From an uncultured Prevotella sp. (GTDB lineage: Bacteria; Bacteroidota; Bacteroidia; Bacteroidales; Bacteroidaceae), in the NCBI GenBank assembly GCA_934230115.1, contig CAKQEI010000008.1, positions 1-47,759 of the forward strand: a DNA stretch of 47,759 bases. The letters are read 5' to 3'. A program made the position numbers and the translations under genes. Positions 42,004 through 47,759 of the stretch are shown here, piece by piece. The notes under the pieces were generated by a model. It saw only the letters and a list, made by a program, of their open reading frames with translations. It was not told where the DNA came from and searched no databases. The stretch's first letter is position 1; each line of letters opens with the position of its first letter.

Positions 42004-43252
42004 CATAAATTTTGCTTTATCCCGATGGTGGAGTTATTTAAATTCTGAATGAACAAAAAAAATGTTGGTTGTGCTGTAGCTTTGCCTTGGATTTGCCTTG
42101 AAGGGGAAGTGTAGATATTGGCTTCGCTTTGCCTTGTAGAGGATAGGCTTCGCTTTGCCTTGAAGAGGAAGTGCAGATATTGGCTTCGCTTTGCCTTGTA
42201 GAGAAAGTGGTTTTGCTTTATAGAAGAGTGGCCTCGTTTTGGCGCAATCTTCCAATATTCCAGTTCTTCCAATTAAAAAATGAATGGTATGTTTTGCGGA
42301 ATTATCTCCTTTTATTTTTATAACTTATTGATTATTAATTAATTGTATATAGTTATATATAAATATATAAATAAAGTAAGGAGGTTGATACCCTCTTAAA
42401 ATTAATTGGAAGAACTGGAAGTGGAAGATTCGTGCTTTTCTTTTTCATCGTTTATATGTTCCAGGTGTTCCAGTTGTTCCAGTTGTTCCAATTGTTCCAA
42501 ATAGGCTGCTTACATGCAATATTGCTTTTAAGGGTTTTGTAATTGCTTGATTATTAATAAGTTATATATACAAAGATATGATTTTGCACTTCTGGAAACA
42601 TTATTGGAACAACTGGAACAATTGGAACAGAAGCAATCGGTCCTTCCTCTAAAAGGCCCAAAATCAATGGTTTAGGTATGCTGGACCTTGAGAAAAAATT
42701 CCAAATAAAAGGAAAAATCAGCTTGAAAAACGCCCAAATTAAGCGTTTGTTTAGCTGAAAATAGTGGTTTTGCTCTCCCTATTGGTGGAAAAAGCGTGTG
42801 GGGCTTAGTGTGGAAGTGTTAATGAAATGTGTTGTTTCTGGTCGAAAACATCTGCAAAAACTACTGAAATGGCAATGAAGTGGAATCGTTTAGGTATGTA
42901 GATTGACATAAAAGTGGAATTTTGTATGGTAATATAATTGTACGTTGCATGGTAAAAAAGTTGTAAGGGTGTCGTTTGAAATGACCCCCTTTGAATGTTG
43001 TTGTTGAATTAATGAGGGATATGTGTGAGGACGATATGATGGGTTGGGTTGAAAGCAATGCATCTGAAAAAGGGATAATGGGGATATAGTAAAATATAGT
43101 GCAATATTGTGAAACCGTCAATTTGTTTCTCTCTCGGCAGGAAAAATTTTTTCTCTCGGCAGGAAAAAATAAATCTCTCGGCAGAAAGAAAAAACAATAA
43201 ATTTAGGAGGAAAATGCAGGGAGTTTCGGATTTATTTATTAATTTTGAACTC
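42004..43252. repeat. Gene-free, repeat-rich island
   Basis: No convincing gene. Contents in order: a minisatellite of GGCTTCGCTTTGCCTTG words (about 42064-42235) with a 62-bp higher-order period (GAAGTGYAGATATTGG at 42106 and 42168). Inverted arms 42249-42276 and 42402-42427 (core TTCCAGTTCTTCCAATTAA). Five 9-bp units GTTCCAGTT at 42458-42503 and an inverted set at 42602-42628. A plain AT-rich stretch, 42630-43130, with nothing recognised. Three 22-bp units starting CTCTCGGCAG at 43131, 43153 and 43175. The minus-strand open frame at 42861-43121 is low-complexity and not believed. Confidence 0.75.
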
Positions 43253-43253
43253 A

Positions 43254-43372
43254 GTTACAAAATTGACTTTCAAGTCGGTTGTGAATATACTTTAAACTCA
43301 GTTGCGAACAGACTTTGAAGTTAGTTGCGAACAGTCTTTGAAGTTAGTTGCGAACAGACTTTGAAATTAGTA
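43254..43372 (+). repeat. 23-bp tandem repeat before the lipoprotein gene
   Basis: Five units start at 43254, 43278, 43301, 43324 and 43347; the last three are nearly identical (GTTGCGAACAGACTTTGAAG) and the first two degenerate. The array ends 30 bp before the ATG at 43403 and would be in the leader. Confidence 0.85.
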
Positions 43373-43402
43373 AAAACTTATCGGAAATACATATTTATTG
43401 AC

Positions 43403-44446
43403 ATGATAAAAACTCGATTGAACATTAAAAACAAGATATTGCTCCTGCTCGTTGTGGCAGGCATGATGGCCTCATGCGGCAACTCCTACGAGGAACAGCG
43501 ACGCCTTTCGCGTGCCGAACGCGCCAGACTGCACAAGGAAGACTCGCTTGCCCTGAAAGTGGCCGTTATGCCTACGCTCGACTGTATGCCTCTATTCCTC
43601 GCCAAGGAACATTGCCTTTACGACACAGCGCGCCTCGACTTGCGCCTGCGCTACTTCACGGCACAGATGGACTGCGACACAGCCATTGCCGGCCGAAGCG
43701 TGGAGGGACTCGTGAGCGACCTCGTGCGCACAGAAAGATTGCGACGCGAGGGGGTACCGCTCGATTATCTCTCGTCGACCAACATCTACTGGCAACTATT
43801 CACCAACCACAAGGCGCGTCTGAAGCGAATAGACCAGCTCGGCGACAAGATGGTGGCCATGACCAGATATTCTGCAACAGACATGCTCACCGACCGCGCT
43901 CTCGACGGAGTGAAAACGTCGGCCATGGTGTTCCGCATTCAGGTGAACGACGTGAACGTTAGGCTATCGATGATGCTCAACAACGAGATGGACGCCGCTT
44001 GGCTGGCTGAGCCGCAAGCCACGGCAGCACGAGTGGCTGGGCATAAATCGGTGTGCGACAGCCGAGACATGAAAGTCAACCTCGGCGTAGTTGCCTTTCG
44101 AACCGACATGACTAAGGACGAACGACGAAAAACTCAGCTCAAGGCTTTTGTGGAGGCCTACAACAAAGCCTGCGACTCGCTCAACCATTACGGCTTGAAC
44201 CACTATGGCGACATACTTCAGAAATATTATAAGGTGAACGGAAAGGTGGCGAAGGCATTGCCCAAACTGAAGTTCAGTCATGTGGAGAAGCCTCTTCAGG
44301 CCGACATCGACGCAGCAAACGGAAAGAAAACCGAGCATAAAGCTGAGGTGAAAACCAGAAATAAGGCAGAGGTGAAAACCGGAAAGAAGACTGATGTGAA
44401 AACCGGAAAGAAGACTGAGGTGAAAACCGGAAAGAAATCAAAATAA
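43403..44446 (+). CDS. Lipoprotein resembling ABC-transporter substrate-binding proteins
   Basis: 347 residues. The lipoprotein signal is MIKTRLNIKNKILLLLVVAG followed by MMASC, with Cys25 lipidated. The body resembles a NMT1/SsuA-like periplasmic binding fold: LKVAVMPTLDCMPLFLAKEH, where ligand binding usually starts, then QLGDKMVAMTRYSATDML and NNEMDAAWLAEPQATAA. No permease or ATPase lies nearby, so it is an orphan binding protein or has another role. The last 40 residues or so are a Lys-rich repeat (KTGKKTEV, KTGKKTDV), likely disordered. The start at 43403 is set by the signal peptide; an ATG at 43325 is inside the tandem repeat. It is 30 bp before the TPR gene. Confidence 0.75.
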   Translation: MIKTRLNIKNKILLLLVVAGMMASCGNSYEEQRRLSRAERARLHKEDSLALKVAVMPTLDCMPLFLAKEHCLYDTARLDLRLRYFTAQMDCDTAIAGRSVEGLVSDLVRTERLRREGVPLDYLSSTNIYWQLFTNHKARLKRIDQLGDKMVAMTRYSATDMLTDRALDGVKTSAMVFRIQVNDVNVRLSMMLNNEMDAAWLAEPQATAARVAGHKSVCDSRDMKVNLGVVAFRTDMTKDERRKTQLKAFVEAYNKACDSLNHYGLNHYGDILQKYYKVNGKVAKALPKLKFSHVEKPLQADIDAANGKKTEHKAEVKTRNKAEVKTGKKTDVKTGKKTEVKTGKKSK

Positions 44447-44476
44447 AACAAAACCGCTGAATAAACCAACAAAAGA

Positions 44477-46648
44477 ATGAAACCTACTATCGAAGACTCT
44501 ATACTCGTTGAGCAAAACGTGGGCAAGGCTCTGCAGATGCTGAGGCAGCGCATGAAAGGGCTCGCAACAGATGCACTAAACATGCAACTTGTAACAACCG
44601 AGGATGACTACCGCCTGATGTGCGAAAGCTTCAAGAGCGGAATGCGCGACCCAAAAGGCGAGGAAGTGTACATGGACTTGTTGCGCCGCACGTATAAACT
44701 ATATAATAATGTGCGCCTGGCGTCGATCGTGCGCAAGCGTCCTGCCTACTCGGGCTGCTACAGCGCGGCAGCGGGCATCAGCACATGCAAGGAGGACGTG
44801 AAGGCCAAGCTCGAAGATTTTGTGCAGGAGCTGGCAATGGCTTCGCTCTTCGACGGCAAGGAACAGGAGGAGAAGATAAGGCGAGCACATCAGACCCACC
44901 ATGATTTCATGGAGAAACTGTTCTGCTCGCTGGTCGTGGCGCCGCAATGGGACGACGAGACAAGCTCTTTCTATCAAGAAATGCTCCTCTCGCCAACCAT
45001 CGACCAGAACGACGCTCTCGCCGTTATTAGCGCCGTGACGCTCTCGCTGCTCACTGTGTTCGACATATGCAAATGGAACCTGCTTGTGGCTCTCTACGAG
45101 AACACCTGCTCCGACGCCATATTGCAGCGCGCATTGGTGGGAATGGTGCTCACGATGCCCAACAAGGAATTGGCCATATTCGGCGAGATAAGAGAAACCC
45201 TGCAGCGGCTCTGCTCCGACCAGAACATACGGCGCGACTTGCTCGAAACGCAGATGCAGCTCTACTACAGCACGCAGACTAAGACCGACACCGAACACAT
45301 CGAGAAGGACATCATGCCCACGCTTATTGACGACAGTAACGCAAGAATCCTGCGTGGCGGAATTGTTGAGAATGACGAATCGACGGACGACATTATCGAC
45401 GCAAGCGCAACCGACCGCAAGATGGCAGAGCTTGAGGAAAAGATGGACAAGATGATTGAGATGCAGAAGGCGGGCAGCGACGTGTATTTCGGAGGATTCT
45501 CGCAGATGAAGAAGTTCCCGTTTTTCTGGCAAATAAGTAATTGGTTCACTCCTTTCTATTTCGACCATCCCGACCTCGTAAAGGTCATTTCGCCCGACAA
45601 CCGCGGGTTTATTAACGCTATGGCTAAAAAATTGCCTTTCTGCGACTCTGACAAGTATTCGTTCTGCCTGGCTTTAGAAATGATGGCTGCCAAACTGCCA
45701 AGCGCATTGAAGGAAATGCTGAGCTCGCAACCAAACGCAACAGGACGTAGTAACGAGGAATACTCGACACCTGCCTACATACGCCGAAAATACATTCAGG
45801 ACCTTTACCGATTCTTCAAGCTCAACAACAAAGGCAATGAGTTCGGATGTCCGCTTGACATAGGCGAGGATGGCGGCAAGGATAGCCGAGTGATTTTCTT
45901 TGCCAATCCCTGGATCAGCCAACTCATGCCCGAAGAGCGTGCCGACGCGGTGCAGTTCTTCTTCCGCAAACGCCAGTTCAGCATTGTGGCGGCTCTCGTG
46001 GAGGAGTGTCAGAAGAACGGCAAAGTGTTGGAGCGAGAACTCCTGGCGCTTGCCAACTCCTACATGCGCCTTCGCGTCTACGACAAGGCCATGCTCGCAT
46101 TCCAGCAGCTCTATAGCGAACAGAAGGGCGGACAAAACGTTATGAAGGGACTTGCCGACTCGATGTTCATGCTCAGAATGTTTAAGGAAGCAGCCGAGAT
46201 ATACGCCAAACTGATGCTTATGGACGGACGGAATACCGCATATGTAATGTATCACAGCCTCTCGCTCATCAATAGCGGCGAAGCGCAGAAGGGACTCGAA
46301 GACCTCTTCCGCCTCGACTATCAGCATCCCGACAACCCTAACCTTAAGCGTGCGTTGGCATGGGGCTACCTTATGGACAGCAAGCCGGCTGAGGCTGAGC
46401 GTATCTACGACCGACTGATGGGCGAGGAGAGCATTATCGACTCCGACCTGCTGAACGGAGCCTACGCCAAATGGATGCAGAGCAAAAATAATGAGGCGGT
46501 GCAGCTACTGGCAAGATACAGCGAGGATGGAGCGCACGACTTGGCCAACGACTTCGAGGCAGACAGAAGCTTGCTTGACCTATATAATATAGGTGGCTAC
46601 GAACGCACGATAATGATTGACGTAGTAGAGCGAGTTAAACAAAGTTAA
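44477..46648 (+). CDS. Large tetratricopeptide-repeat protein of unknown function
   Basis: 723 residues, no signal peptide or membrane segment, so probably cytoplasmic. The N-terminal 320 residues are all-helical without a recognised domain. A short coiled coil (about 315-335: DRKMAELEEKMDKMIEM) precedes an aromatic stretch (KKFPFFWQISNWFTPFYF). TPR-like helical pairs run from about 525 to 690 (NSYMRLRVYDKAMLAFQQLY, GLADSMFMLRMFKEAAEIYAKL, RALAWGYLMDSKPAEAERIY). I do not recognise the family by name. It pairs with the upstream lipoprotein gene in a probable operon. Confidence 0.8.
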   Translation: MKPTIEDSILVEQNVGKALQMLRQRMKGLATDALNMQLVTTEDDYRLMCESFKSGMRDPKGEEVYMDLLRRTYKLYNNVRLASIVRKRPAYSGCYSAAAGISTCKEDVKAKLEDFVQELAMASLFDGKEQEEKIRRAHQTHHDFMEKLFCSLVVAPQWDDETSSFYQEMLLSPTIDQNDALAVISAVTLSLLTVFDICKWNLLVALYENTCSDAILQRALVGMVLTMPNKELAIFGEIRETLQRLCSDQNIRRDLLETQMQLYYSTQTKTDTEHIEKDIMPTLIDDSNARILRGGIVENDESTDDIIDASATDRKMAELEEKMDKMIEMQKAGSDVYFGGFSQMKKFPFFWQISNWFTPFYFDHPDLVKVISPDNRGFINAMAKKLPFCDSDKYSFCLALEMMAAKLPSALKEMLSSQPNATGRSNEEYSTPAYIRRKYIQDLYRFFKLNNKGNEFGCPLDIGEDGGKDSRVIFFANPWISQLMPEERADAVQFFFRKRQFSIVAALVEECQKNGKVLERELLALANSYMRLRVYDKAMLAFQQLYSEQKGGQNVMKGLADSMFMLRMFKEAAEIYAKLMLMDGRNTAYVMYHSLSLINSGEAQKGLEDLFRLDYQHPDNPNLKRALAWGYLMDSKPAEAERIYDRLMGEESIIDSDLLNGAYAKWMQSKNNEAVQLLARYSEDGAHDLANDFEADRSLLDLYNIGGYERTIMIDVVERVKQS

Positions 46649-46662
46649 TGTCGCTAAGAATG

Positions 46663-46693
46663 TTGTTCGCTTAAGATAGAAATCGTAACTTTG
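46663..46693 (+). promoter_or_regulatory. Promoter of the phosphohexomutase gene
   Basis: TTG at 46663-46665, 20-bp spacer, TAACTTTG at 46686-46693; the start near 46697 gives a leader of about 58 nt. Confidence 0.65.
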
Positions 46694-46754
46694 TATACAG
46701 CTAAAAATATTGACAAAAATACAACAATATATTAACTAATACATATCTTTAAAT

Positions 46755-47759
46755 ATGGAAAATAACAATGAACTGATCGCTCAGTGTGAGGAAAGAGCTA
46801 AACAGTGGCTCACACCGGCTTTTGATGAGGAAACTCGTAAGGAAGTACAGGCTATGCTTGACGCAGAGGACAAGTCGGCCCTCATCGACGCGTTCTATCA
46901 GAATCTCGAATTTGGCACAGGTGGTTTGCGCGGAATCATGGGCGCAGGCACCAACCGCATGAACAAATATATCGTTGGTATGGCTACACAGGGCTTTGCC
47001 AACTACATTCTCAAGGCTTTCCCAGGCGAGGACAACCTCTCTGTTGTTGTAGGCCACGACTGCCGCAACAACTCCCGCCTCTTCGCCGAGACTGTAGCTG
47101 CCATCTTCTCAGCCAACGGCATCAAGGCTTATCTCTTCGAGAGCCTTCGTCCTACTCCTGAAATCTCGTTCGCCATACGCGAGCTTGGAGCAAAGGCTGG
47201 TGTCAACGTTACAGCTTCGCACAACCCGAAGGAGTACAACGGCTACAAGGCTTACTGGAGCGACGGAGCCCAGGTGCTTGCTCCGCACGACACGGGCATC
47301 ATCGAGGAGGTGAACAAGGTGACCATCGACGACGTGAAGTTTGAGGCCAACTGGGATAAGATCAAGATTATCGGCGGCGAGATGGACTACGACTACATGA
47401 CAGCTGTTCGCTCAGCTATGATCGACCAGGACGTTATCCTCCGTCAGAAAGACCTCAACATAGTTTACTCGGCCATGCACGGAACAGGTCGCGTTATCGT
47501 GCCTCTCTGCCTCCGCTCATGGGGATTCCAGAATATCAACGTTGTGCCAGAGCAGATGGTGGTAGACGGCAACTTCCCAACTGTTGTTTCGCCTAACCCT
47601 GAGAATGCTGAGGCTATGACTCTCGGCATGAAGCTCGGCACTAAGCTCAACGCCGACCTCGTGGTGGCTACCGACCCTGACGCCGACCGATTGGCTATCG
47701 TTTGCCGCGACGACAAGGGCGAGTGGATGATCATCAACGGCAACCAGACTGCCATGATG
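46755..47759 (+). CDS. Phospho-sugar mutase (phosphoglucomutase/phosphomannomutase family), 5' part
   Basis: 335 codons are visible and the gene continues past the window end. Alpha-D-phosphohexomutase family: LEFGTGGLRGIMGAGTNRMN in domain 1, the phosphoserine loop TASHNPKEYNGYK (Ser155), and the Mg-binding loop ATDPDADRLAI near 305. The opening MENNNELIAQCEERAKQWLT is typical of the long (about 580-residue) Bacteroidetes phosphoglucomutase/phosphomannomutase group. It interconverts hexose 1- and 6-phosphates; sugar preference cannot be told from this part. Confidence 0.93.
   Translation, partial: MENNNELIAQCEERAKQWLTPAFDEETRKEVQAMLDAEDKSALIDAFYQNLEFGTGGLRGIMGAGTNRMNKYIVGMATQGFANYILKAFPGEDNLSVVVGHDCRNNSRLFAETVAAIFSANGIKAYLFESLRPTPEISFAIRELGAKAGVNVTASHNPKEYNGYKAYWSDGAQVLAPHDTGIIEEVNKVTIDDVKFEANWDKIKIIGGEMDYDYMTAVRSAMIDQDVILRQKDLNIVYSAMHGTGRVIVPLCLRSWGFQNINVVPEQMVVDGNFPTVVSPNPENAEAMTLGMKLGTKLNADLVVATDPDADRLAIVCRDDKGEWMIINGNQTAMM

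Noticed and set aside
42034..42272. Minus-strand frames coding KAKRSQYLHF repeats
   Set aside because: They are translations of the minisatellite, without conserved features.
42861..43121. 86-residue minus-strand frame in the repeat island
   Set aside because: Composition is Ser/Ile/Thr-rich and random-looking; no promoter or homologue was recognised.

Overview
The window looks like a chromosomal segment of a Bacteroidales bacterium, most probably Prevotellaceae (inference). The signs are a fused lpxC-fabZ gene, the order lpxD-lpxC/fabZ-lpxA-miaA, split glycine dehydrogenase genes gcvPA/gcvPB, a Bacteroidetes-type PurM, and many promoters of the Bacteroidetes form TTTG - about 20 bp - TAnnTTTG. 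No rRNA, tRNA, CRISPR array or prophage was recognised. Most of the window is housekeeping DNA; the unusual content is in intergenic repeats and a few accessory genes.

Layout. 1-1390: an IS200-like Y1 (REP-associated type) transposase embedded in four kinds of GGGC/GCCC palindromes, ending in a low-complexity array. 1368-6374: a GNAT acetyltransferase, then a plus-strand run of a FetAB-like ABC pair whose ATPase has lost its ATPase motifs, a secreted DNA/RNA nuclease lipoprotein, a Nif3-family protein and a zinc-ribbon coiled-coil protein. 6532-8596: a MetE-like methyltransferase divergent from an Lrp/AsnC regulator; the regulator's leader holds a 46-bp-period array of five hairpins. 8650-24762 (almost all minus strand): secreted hydrolase; PBP1A and greA; miaA; lipid A genes lpxD, lpxC/fabZ, lpxA; pyrF, prfA, purM, aroE, ubiE/menG, purC, phoH. 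24900-28268: a DUF5715 protein with M15-peptidase-like residues, a YihY membrane protein and a ComEA-like HhH protein. 28570-37928: htpG, then a complete glycine cleavage cluster transcribed lplA-gcvT-gcvH-gcvPA-gcvPB-lpd, interrupted by a MITE-like inverted-repeat element. 38247-41977: pgk, queC, radA. 42004-43402: a 1.4-kb gene-free, repeat-rich island. 43403-47759: an orphan substrate-binding-type lipoprotein, a large TPR protein, and the 5' part of a phosphohexomutase that runs off the window.

How parts work together: the gcv cluster carries P, H and T proteins plus the ligase that lipoylates H and the E3 that reoxidises it. The lpx genes supply the first acylation and deacetylation steps of lipid A together with a FabZ dehydratase. 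purM, purC, pyrF and prfA form a nucleotide/translation neighbourhood. The strongest candidates for undescribed biology are the hairpin word-repeat family shared by 1309-1386 and 7835-8060 (in the second place a regulator leader), the palindrome-rich surroundings of the transposase with a 19-base motif that recurs as an inverted pair behind htpG, the interlocked divergent promoter at 1956-1991, and the FetA-like protein without ATPase motifs. No complete new defence or biosynthetic system was recognised.
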